A DNA stretch of 64,000 bases from Mesorhizobium sp. LHD-90 (GTDB taxonomy: Bacteria > Pseudomonadota > Alphaproteobacteria > Rhizobiales > Rhizobiaceae). A program made the translations under genes and the position numbers. Shown one piece after another: positions 44,305 through 53,296 of the stretch (position 1 is the stretch's first letter; every line of letters begins with the position of its first letter). The notes beneath the pieces are model-generated. The model had not been told where the DNA came from. It did not search any database and saw only the letters and a program-made list of their open reading frames with translations. The DNA lies in contig NZ_JAVFVV010000012.1 in assembly GCF_030929505.1 (NCBI RefSeq), forward strand, positions 124,001-188,000. The letters are read 5' to 3'.

Positions 44305-45447
44305 ATGAATGCGTTTTCCAGGAATGCGTTTTCGACCGTAGCGTTTTCGCCGCCGGCGCGGCTGCTGATGGGGCCGGGGCCGTCCAATGTCGCGCCAGAG
44401 GTGCTGGCCGCACAGGCGCAGGCCACGATCGGCCATCTCGACCCGGCCTTCGGCGAGTTGATGGAAAGCATCAAGGACCAGTTGAAGGCGGCGTTCCGTA
44501 CGCACAACCGCGTGACGTTTCCGCTTTCGGCGCCGGCTTCACTCGCCATGGAGATGGCGCTGGTGACGCTGCTGGAGCCCGGCGACACCGCCATCATCGC
44601 CCAGAACGGCGTGTTCGGAGGGCGCATGGCGGAGATCGCCCGGCGGGCGGGCGCCGAGGTAAAACTCGTCGCCGGCGAATGGGGCCGGCCCGTCGACCCG
44701 CACGATGTGCGCGCGGCGCTGGCCGAGGCGCCGCACGCGAAAGTTTTGGCCTTCGTGCATGCGGAAACCTCGACCGGCGCGCTTTCCGACGCGGCGACGC
44801 TGTGCCGGCTGGCGCGCGAGGCGGGCATGATGAGCGTGGTCGACACGGTGACCGGGCTCGGCGGCGTGCCGGTTTCGGTGGACGAATGGGGCGCCGACGT
44901 CGTCTATTCCGGTACGCAGAAATGCCTGTCGGCGCCGCCCGGCCTGGCGCCCATCACTTTTTCGGACCGGGCCGTGGCGGCGGTGAAGGCCCGCAAGACG
45001 CCGGTGCAGAGCTGGTTCCTCGACCTCGGCCTGATCCTCGGCTACTGGGACGGAGAAGGTGCGCGCTCCTATCACCACACCGCGCCGGTGAACGCGCTGT
45101 TCGGCCTGCACGAGAGCCTGCGGCGGCTGCTTTCGGAAGGGCTGGAGGCGGCCTGGGCGCGGCATGAAGCCAACCATGAGCTTCTGGCCGAACGGCTGGA
45201 GGAACTGGATTTCGCCTTCGTCGTCGACAGACCATACCGGCTGCCGCAGCTCAACACCGTGTGGATACCGCAAGGCATCGACGACGCGCCGGCGCGGCGG
45301 CGGCTGCTCGACGAGTTCGGCATCGAGATCGGCGGCGGGCTGGGGCCGCTGGCCGGAAAGATCTGGCGCATCGGCCTGATGGGCGAGACTTGCCGGGCGG
45401 ACAATGTCGAGCGCCTGGCGGAGGCGATCGCGGTCGTGAAGGGCTGA
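44305..45447 (+). CDS. class V aminotransferase (alanine/serine--glyoxylate type)
   Basis: The 380-residue PLP enzyme belongs to the alanine/serine--glyoxylate aminotransferase group. LLMGPGPSNV near residue 20, HAETSTGALSDAATL, VVDTVTGLGGVPVSVDEWGADVVYSGTQKCLSAPPG with the PLP lysine, and IGGGLGPLAGKIWRIGLMG are characteristic. The first residues show a short triplication (NAFSRNAFSTVAFS). GGGAGGA precedes the ATG. It lies downstream of the methyltransferase operon but has its own upstream palindrome. The amino donor is not certain. Confidence 0.9.
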   Translation: MNAFSRNAFSTVAFSPPARLLMGPGPSNVAPEVLAAQAQATIGHLDPAFGELMESIKDQLKAAFRTHNRVTFPLSAPASLAMEMALVTLLEPGDTAIIAQNGVFGGRMAEIARRAGAEVKLVAGEWGRPVDPHDVRAALAEAPHAKVLAFVHAETSTGALSDAATLCRLAREAGMMSVVDTVTGLGGVPVSVDEWGADVVYSGTQKCLSAPPGLAPITFSDRAVAAVKARKTPVQSWFLDLGLILGYWDGEGARSYHHTAPVNALFGLHESLRRLLSEGLEAAWARHEANHELLAERLEELDFAFVVDRPYRLPQLNTVWIPQGIDDAPARRRLLDEFGIEIGGGLGPLAGKIWRIGLMGETCRADNVERLAEAIAVVKG

Positions 45448-45515
45448 GGCGGGCGGCCGCTTCTGATGGCGTGCGAGCGCTTGGGGCGAAGGCGTCGGAG
45501 CGTATGCCGGGTTAG

Positions 45516-45863
45516 TCACCCGACCGCCTGCTCATAGACCTCCGGCTTGAAGCCGACGGTGAGTTTCCCGTCGATGTCGAGCACCGGCCGCTTGATCATG
45601 GTCGGATGTCTTAGCATCAGGCTGACCGACTTCGCCTCGTCCAGTCCGGCCTTGTCGGCGTCCGGCAGTTCGCGAAACGTGGTGCTGGATTTGTTGAGCA
45701 GCTTTTCCCAGCCGAGTTTTTTCACCCAGCCGCGCAAGGTCTTCTCGTCCAACCCCTCGGCCCGGTAGTCGTGGAAGCGGTATTTTCGGCCGTGGCCGTC
45801 GAGCCAGGTCCACGCCTTCTTCATCGTGTCGCAGGTCTTGATGCCGTAGATGGTGATGGGCAA
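45516..45863 (-). CDS. ArsC/Spx-family thioredoxin-fold protein (YffB-like)
   Basis: The 115-residue protein fits the ArsC-like family in its YffB branch: GIKTCDTMKKAWTWLD at the N-terminus with one cysteine, the FHDYRAEGLDEKTLRGWVKKLGWEKLLN middle, and LRHPTMIKRPVLDIDGKLTVGFKPEVYE. Such proteins use glutathione and are often not true arsenate reductases. It follows the iorB-like gene on the same strand at about 70 bases. Confidence 0.87.
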   Translation of the reverse strand: MPITIYGIKTCDTMKKAWTWLDGHGRKYRFHDYRAEGLDEKTLRGWVKKLGWEKLLNKSSTTFRELPDADKAGLDEAKSVSLMLRHPTMIKRPVLDIDGKLTVGFKPEVYEQAVG

Positions 45864-45933
45864 GGGGGGCTCCTGGAATCGATGGATGCGCCTTTGTATG
45901 AGCCATCGGAACGATTGGCCATCCGCGATCGGT

Positions 45934-47754
45934 CTACTGCCCCAGCGACGCCACCGTCTTCAGCGCGCCGTCGAGCATATCCCCCTTCTCGTCCTTCAGC
46001 GCCGCCTCGCGCAGGCGGCGGATCCAGTCGGCGGCATCGGTGCGGCCCTTGACGAGGTCGAGGCCGGAGAGCACGCGCTCGAATTTCGACTGGGCGCGGG
46101 CGTGGGTGTCGGAATAACCCTTGATCAGCCGGCGGCATTCGAGGATCTCGACCGCCAGCGCGTAGTCCGTGGCAACATGATCTAGTGCGAGTGCGTACCA
46201 GCGCTCCAGGTGCTCGGTCTCGACCGCATGGCGCAGCAGCTTTCGGCGCCAGCGACGCAGGCCGCCGATGATCCACAGCGTGGCGAAGCCGGCAAAACCG
46301 TCGGTGCGCACATGGCGGCCGCGGTTGATGCGCCGGTCGAGCCAGGCGGAAAATTTCGGCCGTGCTTCTATGTAGCGGCCGAGGCCGGCCGGCATGGTGC
46401 CGCAAAATTCCTCGATGCGCGGATGGAAATATTCGGTGACGCGCAGCACGTTCTCGTCCCTGACGCCGACCTCGCGGCGCACGCGCGCGGCGCGGGTGGA
46501 GCGGGTCTTCAGGTCGGCGACGCGGATCATGTCGTCGTAGCACATGGCGTTGGCGAGATGTTTTGCCGCGGCCACCGACAGCGCGTAGTTGTGCGTGGGG
46601 GAGTCGAGAGCGACGGCGCGGGCGAGCCGGTCGAGATATTCGCCGCCATAGGCGAGATCCTGGTAGTCCACGACCTTTTTCAGCCCGCGCGCGGCCATGT
46701 CGCGGACGGGTTCGGGAAGGGCTGAGATGCGTGCGGTGAGGGTTTTCCAGCCGGCGAGTTGCGAAGCGGGGCCGGAGACTCCGAATTCGGTGGGGTTTGC
46801 GCCGCCCCTCACCTGGCTGCCGCCATCTTCTCCTCGCAAGGACGGGGAGAGGGACGCTGTGTCTCGGGTTTCGCTAACCTTCAACGACGCAGAAGACGCT
46901 GCGGGCGCGACGACAGCCCCCTTCTCCCCGTCCTTACGGGGAGAAGGTCCCGGCAGGGGGGTCCGAAGGACGGGCGGCGCCGACATTTCGGTCGAGGACG
47001 CCGAGTCGGCAGCGGTTGCCGAGCTAGGGGTCAGATGCGCTTTGCCCTGATCGGGCAAGCCTCCCGGCCCGGAACCATGTGGCGGCACCGACGCCTCACC
47101 CCCTGCCCGCTCATAGGCGCCAGCAAACGCGGCAAGGCTCTGCTTGACGCCCCGGCCTCCGGCGCCGATCGCCGCCTCGTAGCTTTCGCGCGGGAATGGC
47201 AGCGCGCCGGAGCCGGCGAGCGCGCCGAGCAGGCTGGCGGAGATGACGGAGCCGGCCTGGACGGCGATCCTTTCCATGTCGAAGGTGACGAAACGTTTGG
47301 AGGCGGCCTCGGCGGCGGCCAGCACCTTCGGCGAGGAGGCGCGGCCGTCACCAGGTTCGATCTTTTCCGAGACGGCGGCGATGCGGTGCGAGGAGGCGAT
47401 CAGCGTCGTGCGGTCGGGCGTGACGAAGCCGCGCATGATGGCGCGGCCGGCTTCCATCAGTTCGGCGGCGACCAGGATGTCGACGTCGCCTTGCGCCGGC
47501 GACAGCGCGAAGACCGGGCGGCGGCCGGTGTCGCGGCACATCTCGATGTAATAGATGGTGGCGCCGGTGCGCTGGGCGACGCCTGCGACCGAAGTGGACT
47601 GGGCGAGGTAGCCGCTGCGCTCGGCGGCATCGACGATCCAGTCACCGAGAACGCCGCCGCCCTGGCCGCCGACGGCGAGCAGCGCGAGCTTTATGATCTC
47701 GCCGTCTGCCGGCTCGTGGGTGCCTTCGGGCAGGATGATGACGGGCTCAGGCAT
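45934..47754 (-). CDS. indolepyruvate oxidoreductase subunit beta family protein, with a repeat insertion
   Basis: The 606-residue protein is the beta partner of the IorA-like subunit encoded just upstream; its ATG overlaps that gene's stop by 8 bases. It has a pyruvate-ferredoxin-oxidoreductase gamma-type domain (about 20-215, with GGQGGGVLGDWIVDAAE), a C-terminal DUF6537-like part from about residue 340, and a repeat read in frame at about residues 260-318. Members of this group work with an alpha subunit to turn aryl-pyruvates to acyl-CoA; the natural substrate here is not known. At about 510 residues in usual members, the extra length matches the insert. Confidence 0.88.
   Translation of the reverse strand: MPEPVIILPEGTHEPADGEIIKLALLAVGGQGGGVLGDWIVDAAERSGYLAQSTSVAGVAQRTGATIYYIEMCRDTGRRPVFALSPAQGDVDILVAAELMEAGRAIMRGFVTPDRTTLIASSHRIAAVSEKIEPGDGRASSPKVLAAAEAASKRFVTFDMERIAVQAGSVISASLLGALAGSGALPFPRESYEAAIGAGGRGVKQSLAAFAGAYERAGGEASVPPHGSGPGGLPDQGKAHLTPSSATAADSASSTEMSAPPVLRTPLPGPSPRKDGEKGAVVAPAASSASLKVSETRDTASLSPSLRGEDGGSQVRGGANPTEFGVSGPASQLAGWKTLTARISALPEPVRDMAARGLKKVVDYQDLAYGGEYLDRLARAVALDSPTHNYALSVAAAKHLANAMCYDDMIRVADLKTRSTRAARVRREVGVRDENVLRVTEYFHPRIEEFCGTMPAGLGRYIEARPKFSAWLDRRINRGRHVRTDGFAGFATLWIIGGLRRWRRKLLRHAVETEHLERWYALALDHVATDYALAVEILECRRLIKGYSDTHARAQSKFERVLSGLDLVKGRTDAADWIRRLREAALKDEKGDMLDGALKTVASLGQ
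46801..46975. repeat. composite palindromic repeat inside the iorB-like gene
   Basis: Left (TCTTCTCCTCGCAAGGACGGGGAG) and right (CTTCTCCCCGTCCTTACGGGGAG) hairpins enclose a spacer with GGGTTTCGCTAA and GCAGAAGA words that resemble the spacer of the element at 21934-22106. The unit is in frame throughout. Confidence 0.8.
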
Positions 47755-49900
47755 CGGCGAAGGTCAGTCGCCGGGATTCGCGGAACCGCTGCAGCAAGCC
47801 GATCGCCTTGCGGCGGATGCGGTCGAGCAAACGGTCCCAGCCGCCCGGATTGTGGACGGTGTCGGCGCGGTAGAAGGATGGGCAGAGCACGGCGGCGTCC
47901 GCCACCTCGCCGCAATTGCCGCAGCCGACGCAGCTCTGGTCGATATGGGCGACCGGATCGTCGCGCAGCGGGTCGTCGAGCGACTTCACTGACAGCGACG
48001 GGCAGCCGGAGAGCCGCATGCAGGCGTGGTCGCCGGTGCAGATGTCCTCGTCGACGCCGAAGCGCGGTTTCACCACCGTCTCGCCGCCCTTGATGGCCTT
48101 GTCGAGCAGCGGGCGCTCGCGGCGCTGCCTGTTCAGCATACATTCGGACGAGGCGACGATGACCTTCGGGCCCTTCTCCTCGGTGGTGAGGGCCTCCCTC
48201 AGGGTCGCTTGCATCTTGGACACGTCATAGGTGCGGTCGATGTGGCGCACCCATTTGACCCCCATGCCCTTCACCGCCTCGGTGATCGGGTGTTTTGTCG
48301 ACTTCGAGCGATTGGTGGCGCGCGAGGACAAAATGTCCTGGCCGCCGGTGGCGGCCGAGTAAAAATTGTCGACCACGACGATGACGCCGTCGTTGCGGTT
48401 GAACACCGCGTTGCCGATCGAGGAAGTCAGGCCGTTGTGCCAGAAGCCGCCGTCGCCGACGAAGGAGATGGAGCGTTTTTTGGCGTCCGGCGAATTGAAG
48501 GCGGAGGCCGAGGCAGGGCCGAGGCCGTAGCCCATCGTGGTGGCGCCGAGCTCGAAGGGCGGCATGATCGAGAACAGATGGCAGCCGATGTCGGAGGCGA
48601 TGTGGTGTTTTCCCAGTTCCTGCTCGACCAGTTTTGTCGCGGCGAAGATCGGCCGTTCGGGACAGCCCGTGCAGAAGCCGGGCGGACGCCCGGGCACGAC
48701 GCGCGACAGGTCGGGAATTTCGTGGCCGTTGCCGGCCTTGTTGGGCGCGCGCACCGCGGCAGGAAGCATGTGCGGCGCCTCGGCGCGCAGGAAGGCGCCG
48801 AGGCCGTCGAGCATCACCTGACCGGTATATTCGCCTGCCATCGGCAAAAATTCCTTGCCGACGAGTTTGGTGTCGCGCCCGGCCTTGTGAAGCATGGCGG
48901 CGAAGGCCTGCTCGATATAGTTGGGCTGGCCCTCCTCGACGACGAGGACGGCGTCCTTGCCCTCGCAGAAGTCCAGAAATTCGTCGTCGACCAGCGGGTA
49001 GACGGCGTTGAGCACGTAGAGCGGAATTTGCGTGTCGCCGAAATTGTCGGCGAGCCCGATGCGCTGCAGGGCGCGGATGACGGCGTTGTACATGCCGCCC
49101 TGCATGACGATGCCGACCGAGCCATTTTCGGCGCCGAAAAACTCGTTGATCTTGTTGCGGCGGATGAAATCGACGGCGGCGGGCCAGCGCTTTTCCACCT
49201 TCTCCTTCTCGTGCAGGAAAGAGGCCGGCGGCAACACGATACGGCCGGTGTCGCGGCGCGGGGCCGATAGTGCGTCGGCGACGGTCATGGCTGGACGCTT
49301 GTTGTCCTTGGCGATGAACTGGCCGTGCACATGGCAACAGCGGATGCGCACCTCCATTATCACCGGCGTGTTGGAGGCTTCCGAGAGCTCGAAACCGTCC
49401 TCGACCGCCTTGACGATCGACGGCAGGTTCGGCCGAGGGTCGAGCAGCCAGACCTGGCTTTTCATGGCAAAGGCGTGGCTGCGCTCCTGCATGATCGAGG
49501 AGCCTTCGCCATAGTCCTCGCCGCATATGATCAGCGCGCCGCCGGTGACGCCGCCGGAGGCAAGGTTGGCGAGTGCGTCGGAAGCGACATTGGTGCCGAC
49601 GGTCGATTTGAAGGTGGCGGCGCCGCGGATCGGGTAGTGGACGGATGCCGCCAGCATCGCGGTGGCGGTGGCTTCCGAGGCCGAGGCTTCGAAATGCACG
49701 CCGAGTTCGCCGAGAATGTCCTGGGCGTCGGCCAGCACGTCCATCAGATGGCTGATTGGCGCGCCCTGGTAGCCACCGACATAACCCACGCCGCATTGCA
49801 GCAGCGCCTTGGTGATGGCGAGAATGCCTTCGCCGGAAAATTCCTCGCCGGCGCCGAGGCGGAGTTTTTTGACTTCCTCTGCGAAGGACCGTTCAGCCAT
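47747..49900 (-). CDS. iorA: indolepyruvate:ferredoxin oxidoreductase alpha subunit
   Basis: The 717-residue subunit carries thiamine diphosphate and iron-sulfur clusters. The N-terminal pyruvate-oxidoreductase domain has GGYQGAPISHLMDVL. The TPP domain is marked by the GDGGFWHNGLTSSIGNAVFNRND motif. The C-terminal ferredoxin-like part has CTGDHACMRLSGC and CVGCGNCGEVADAAVLC for 4Fe-4S clusters. The enzyme turns indolepyruvate or other aryl-2-oxo acids into aryl-acetyl-CoA. ATG 49900 is the start; an in-frame codon at 49945 adds 15 residues. It forms an operon with the beta-type gene. Confidence 0.92.
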   Translation of the reverse strand: MAERSFAEEVKKLRLGAGEEFSGEGILAITKALLQCGVGYVGGYQGAPISHLMDVLADAQDILGELGVHFEASASEATATAMLAASVHYPIRGAATFKSTVGTNVASDALANLASGGVTGGALIICGEDYGEGSSIMQERSHAFAMKSQVWLLDPRPNLPSIVKAVEDGFELSEASNTPVIMEVRIRCCHVHGQFIAKDNKRPAMTVADALSAPRRDTGRIVLPPASFLHEKEKVEKRWPAAVDFIRRNKINEFFGAENGSVGIVMQGGMYNAVIRALQRIGLADNFGDTQIPLYVLNAVYPLVDDEFLDFCEGKDAVLVVEEGQPNYIEQAFAAMLHKAGRDTKLVGKEFLPMAGEYTGQVMLDGLGAFLRAEAPHMLPAAVRAPNKAGNGHEIPDLSRVVPGRPPGFCTGCPERPIFAATKLVEQELGKHHIASDIGCHLFSIMPPFELGATTMGYGLGPASASAFNSPDAKKRSISFVGDGGFWHNGLTSSIGNAVFNRNDGVIVVVDNFYSAATGGQDILSSRATNRSKSTKHPITEAVKGMGVKWVRHIDRTYDVSKMQATLREALTTEEKGPKVIVASSECMLNRQRRERPLLDKAIKGGETVVKPRFGVDEDICTGDHACMRLSGCPSLSVKSLDDPLRDDPVAHIDQSCVGCGNCGEVADAAVLCPSFYRADTVHNPGGWDRLLDRIRRKAIGLLQRFRESRRLTFADA

Positions 49901-49935
49901 GAGGTGTCTCCATATGGAGGTCCAGATAGGTTGTG

Positions 49936-50055
49936 CCCCCTCCACCGCCTCCGGCGGTCCCCCTCCCCCGCTCCGCAGGGGAGGAACCAGCGGCGCCGCT
50001 TGATCCTCCCCCGTTTACGGGGGAGGGGGACCACGCGTAGCGTGGTGGAGGGGGC
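49936..50055. repeat. palindromic repeat pair upstream of iorA
   Basis: CCCCCTCCACC and its inverse GGTGGAGGGGG bound the unit. Inside are GCCTCCGGCGG, CCCCTCCCC and CCTCCCCCGTTTACGGGGGAGG hairpins. It separates iorA from the MarR gene on the same strand. Confidence 0.8.
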
Positions 50056-50084
50056 GTCGAGGACGACGGTTGAATACCCATCCG

Positions 50085-50567
50085 TCAAATCTCATGCTTC
50101 CGGATGTTCTTCAGCATCTTCTGCAACGTCACGATGAGGGCCGAATATTCGTCCTCGCCGATGTCCTCGAACATCGCCTCGAAGGCGGCGTGCATGGCCG
50201 GCCAGGCGCGGCCGAACTCGGTGCGGCCATCGTCGGTCAGAAAAACCTTGCGCACGCGGCTGTCGGTCTCGCCGGTCTCGCGGCGCACCAGTCCGTGCGC
50301 TTCCAGCGCGTCCAGGGTGCGCGACAGCGTCGACTGCTCGATGACGGTGTAGACCGACAGGTCGCCGACGGTGACGCCGTCCATCACCGACAGCACGGCC
50401 AGTGTGCGCACCTGCGGGATGGTGCGGTGTTTCTTGCGGAAATCCTCGCGCAAAGTGGCGTTGTAGCGGCCCATGATGCGGTTCATCAGATAGGGCGCAA
50501 ACTGCTGCAGCCCGATCTGGCCGAGCGTCGAGATGGGCACGCGTTTCTCGGCTACCTTCTGGTCCAT
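50085..50567 (-). CDS. MarR-family transcriptional regulator of the catabolic cluster
   Basis: The 160-residue MarR protein (winged helix at about 50-115, with VRTLAVLSVMDGVTVGDLSVYTVIEQSTLSRTLDALEAHGLVRRETGETDSR) is encoded between the FAD oxidoreductase and iorA genes. Its ATG overlaps the TGA of the former, so it is in the same transcript and probably controls it. It is the best candidate for binding the TTTA-N4-TRAA sites at 53279 and 61561. Confidence 0.9.
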   Translation of the reverse strand: MDQKVAEKRVPISTLGQIGLQQFAPYLMNRIMGRYNATLREDFRKKHRTIPQVRTLAVLSVMDGVTVGDLSVYTVIEQSTLSRTLDALEAHGLVRRETGETDSRVRKVFLTDDGRTEFGRAWPAMHAAFEAMFEDIGEDEYSALIVTLQKMLKNIRKHEI

Positions 50568-52135
50568 CAGAGCCTGCTCCCGAGAAGGAAGCCGGAGCCG
50601 CCGCCAAGTCCCGCGCCCGGATGGGTGGAGGCGCCGATGTGATAGAGATTCTTCACGTCGGTCTCGTGGTTGCGCGTGCCCTTGAACGGCCGCCACAGGA
50701 ACGCCTGGTCGATGGTCGAGGAGCCGCCATAGGGGTCACCGCCGACGAGGTTGATGTTCATGGTCTCGAGATCGGCCGGCGAATAGCTTTTTCGCGCGAT
50801 CACGGTTTCCTTGAAGCCGTCGATATGGCTTGCAAGGATCGCCTCGGCGCGGTCGGCGTAGGCTTCGCGCAGTTGTTCGGTCCAGCCGCCATCGGCGACG
50901 ATCAGTTTTCCGGCGGCGTCGCCCTTGATGTGGCGCGGCGCCTCGGGAAGCTGCAGCCACAGGATCGCCTTGCCGGCCGGGCAGCGCGACGGGTCGAGCG
51001 CATGCGGTTGGCCGACGCAGATGGTCGGCACGTCCGGCAGCATGCCCCGCGCGGCCTCGTTGCAGGCCTTCGACACGCCGTCGAGGCCGGGCGTCAGATG
51101 CAGCAGCGCCACTTGGCCCAGCCCTTCGCCCTTCCAAGCCGGCGGGCGGTCGAGCGCGTAGTGGATCTGGAAATTGCCCTTGCCGTAGCGAAAATTCTTC
51201 ACCGCGTCCGGCTCGCCGGCGGGTTTTGCACCGCCGAGCAGGCGGTCGTAGAGCTGTGTCGGCGTGACCGAGCAGATGACCCCCTTGCTCGCGGAAATCT
51301 CCTGGCCGGAGGCAAGCCGAACGCCGGTGGCGCGGCCGCCTGCCTGCACGATCGAGGCGACGTCTGCGCCGGTTCGGATTTCTCCGCCGCGCTCGCGGAT
51401 GAGCTTTTCGAAGGCCGAAAGCAGGTTTTTCCCGCCGCCCTTGACGATGGACGCGCCGGCCGCCTCCAGCGCGAAGGCGATGACTTTAGCGATCTGGCCG
51501 GAAAAAGCGTCTTCGGGGCCGAGACCGGCATGCAGCACCCAAGGCGCCCATAAGGCCCGGGTCAGGTCCGATTCGTAGCCGCTTTCCAGCCAGCCGCGCG
51601 CCGGCACAAGCGCCTCGCCAAGGAATGCCGCCAGCCCACGCGGGCCGCGCCGCCACGCTTCGCCCGCCAGCAGCTTGAAGGTCGGATAGCTCCAGAGATT
51701 GCCGCCGAGCAGCGAAAACAGCAGGCCGGCATTACGCTCGATGCCGCCGACGTCGTTTGCGTGCCGGTCGCCATCGCCCGGCTCGATGGCGTTGAGGGCG
51801 GCGATATTGGCGGCGCGGTCGGTGCGGATGATGGCGTGGCTGCCGTCCGGCCGCAACACGCCGGTCGGCGTCACCGTGTGGCAGAACTCGAGGCCGTGCC
51901 GGGCAAGGTCGGACCCAAGCGCCGCATAAGCCGGGCCGGTGATGAACAGCACGAAAGTGGTGGCCATCACGTCGTGGACAAAACCCGGCGCGGTGATCTC
52001 CTCGGTGCGGACGCAGCCGCCGATACGGTCGTTGCGCTCCAGCACAAGGACTTTTCGGCCCTTGCCGCCGAGGATCGCCGCGCAGACGAGAGCGTTGATG
52101 CCGCTGCCGACGATGATGTGATCGGGAGCGGTCAT
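50567..52135 (-). CDS. phytoene-desaturase-like FAD-dependent oxidoreductase
   Basis: The 522-residue flavoprotein has a dinucleotide-binding start (HIIVGSGINALVCAAILGGKG) and ERNDRIGGCVRTEE for FAD, then a CrtI/amine-oxidase-type domain. It ends with STHPGAGLGGGSGFLLGSRL, typical of the family. The paralogue at 53297-54883 lies across the divergent promoter. Substrates of this group include carotenoids and, in catabolic clusters, cyclic or aromatic compounds. The reaction is not known. Confidence 0.85.
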   Translation of the reverse strand: MTAPDHIIVGSGINALVCAAILGGKGRKVLVLERNDRIGGCVRTEEITAPGFVHDVMATTFVLFITGPAYAALGSDLARHGLEFCHTVTPTGVLRPDGSHAIIRTDRAANIAALNAIEPGDGDRHANDVGGIERNAGLLFSLLGGNLWSYPTFKLLAGEAWRRGPRGLAAFLGEALVPARGWLESGYESDLTRALWAPWVLHAGLGPEDAFSGQIAKVIAFALEAAGASIVKGGGKNLLSAFEKLIRERGGEIRTGADVASIVQAGGRATGVRLASGQEISASKGVICSVTPTQLYDRLLGGAKPAGEPDAVKNFRYGKGNFQIHYALDRPPAWKGEGLGQVALLHLTPGLDGVSKACNEAARGMLPDVPTICVGQPHALDPSRCPAGKAILWLQLPEAPRHIKGDAAGKLIVADGGWTEQLREAYADRAEAILASHIDGFKETVIARKSYSPADLETMNINLVGGDPYGGSSTIDQAFLWRPFKGTRNHETDVKNLYHIGASTHPGAGLGGGSGFLLGSRL

Positions 52136-52150
52136 GGGGTTTGCGCCCTT

Positions 52151-52350
52151 ACCCTCCCCCTTGTGGGGAGGGTCGATGAGCAGGCGGAACGAAGTGAAGT
52201 CTGCGAAGCGGGGTGGGGGTAGACGTAGGGCGCCGAGAACCCGAGATCATTTGCGCGGCGCAGACGTGATAGCGTCCTCACCCCCACCCCGTCTCTCTCG
52301 CCTTGCTTCGCAAAGCTCGCTCGCCGACCCTCCCCACAAGGGGGAGGGTA
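52151..52350. repeat. palindromic repeat pair between the FAD oxidoreductase and cyclase genes
   Basis: ACCCTCCCCCTTGTGGGGAGG and its inverse CCTCCCCACAAGGGGGAGGGT lie 200 bases apart. Between them are two more inverted words (GAGCAGGCGGAACGAAG and CTTGCTTCGCAAAGCTCGC) around a spacer of about 60 bases. It fills the intergenic gap of the operon. Confidence 0.85.
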
Positions 52351-52401
52351 AGAGATCGTGCCTCCGGCCGCGCGCATGACCTACTCCTAGGCCGCTTGGT
52401 C

Positions 52402-53190
52402 CTACCTCGCCACCAGCGCCAGGGCGCGGATCGGGCTGCCGGTGCCGTGCTCGATCTTCAGCGGCGCGACGATCAGGATGGCGCCGCGGGCCGGCAGCTT
52501 GTCGAGGTTGCACAGGCTGGCGAGGCCGTATTTGTTGGCCTTGTGCATCAGCGTATGGGCCGGGAACGGCGGCTCCATGCCGCCCGCCTTGCCGGCATCG
52601 GTGCCTATGGTCTGCGAACCCCAGCCGGCGACGTCCTTCTCGATCAGATAGATGATCGCCTCGGCGGTCGGGCCGGGCGTGTGCGGGCCGGTCTCGTTGG
52701 CGTTGAGGAACTCCGCCTCGGAACCGCCGTGCCGGTCCCAGTCGGTGCGCATGACCACCCATTCGCCGGGATTGATGGCGCCGTGTTTGGCTTCCCACGC
52801 CTTGATGTGGTCGACGGTGAGCAGGAAGTCCGGGTCGGCGGCGGCTTCCTTCGAGCAATCGATGACATTGACCGGTCCGACGAACTTTTGGGCCGGAATG
52901 GTGTCGGTGGCGCCGTCGGCATAGTCCTTGCCGGAGATCCAGTGGATCGGCGCGTCGAAATGCGTGCCCGAATGCTCGCCGAGCTTCAGCCAGTTCCAGG
53001 CCCACCACGGGCCGTTCTTGTCGTATTCGGAGATCTTGTGGATCTCGACCTTGGGCGTGTCGACCGCCAGCTCCGGCGGCAGCTTGATCAGCGGGGTGTC
53101 GGGGCCGAGCGGCGCCGAAAGGTCGACCACCTCGATGCCGCCCGAAAGCAACTGGCCGGCGAGTTCGCCGAGAAGTTTCTGCTTGTCCAT
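52402..53190 (-). CDS. cyclase-family metal-dependent hydrolase (kynurenine formamidase/isatin hydrolase-like)
   Basis: The 262-residue protein is of the cyclase (PF04199) family, with the metal motif LGEHSGTHFDAPIHWISG at about residue 74 and a late acidic and His-containing region. Known members include kynurenine formamidase and isatin hydrolase, both of which open aryl-N or lactam compounds. ATG 53190 has GAGGGA; an in-frame ATG at 53274 would add 28 residues. It is first in the leftward operon from the shared promoter. The true substrate is unknown. Confidence 0.87.
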   Translation of the reverse strand: MDKQKLLGELAGQLLSGGIEVVDLSAPLGPDTPLIKLPPELAVDTPKVEIHKISEYDKNGPWWAWNWLKLGEHSGTHFDAPIHWISGKDYADGATDTIPAQKFVGPVNVIDCSKEAAADPDFLLTVDHIKAWEAKHGAINPGEWVVMRTDWDRHGGSEAEFLNANETGPHTPGPTAEAIIYLIEKDVAGWGSQTIGTDAGKAGGMEPPFPAHTLMHKANKYGLASLCNLDKLPARGAILIVAPLKIEHGTGSPIRALALVAR

Positions 53191-53278
53191 GATCGTCGTT
53201 CCCTCTTGCGGTGTCACCCAAAGACTCTGCGGTCGTTGACATATCCTACTAGACGAAAACCCATGCATCTGCAATTAT

Positions 53279-53292
53279 CTTTAAGCCTAAAA
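53279..53292. promoter_or_regulatory. TTTA-N4-TAAA site in the divergent promoter
   Basis: CTTTAAGCCTAAAA lies 4 bases before ATG 53297 and 89 bases from the cyclase gene start. It shares CTTTAAGC-T-AAA with 61561-61574. The inverted TTTA/TAAA halves suit a MarR dimer. Confidence 0.55.
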
Positions 53293-53296
53293 CAAA

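Noticed and set aside
45516-45863. Calling the ArsC-like gene an arsenate reductase
   Set aside because: No arsenic genes are nearby and the sequence fits the YffB branch better, so only the family is given.
49893-50088. Small frames inside the palindromic repeat upstream of iorA
   Set aside because: They are translations of the repeat in different frames and have no start signals.
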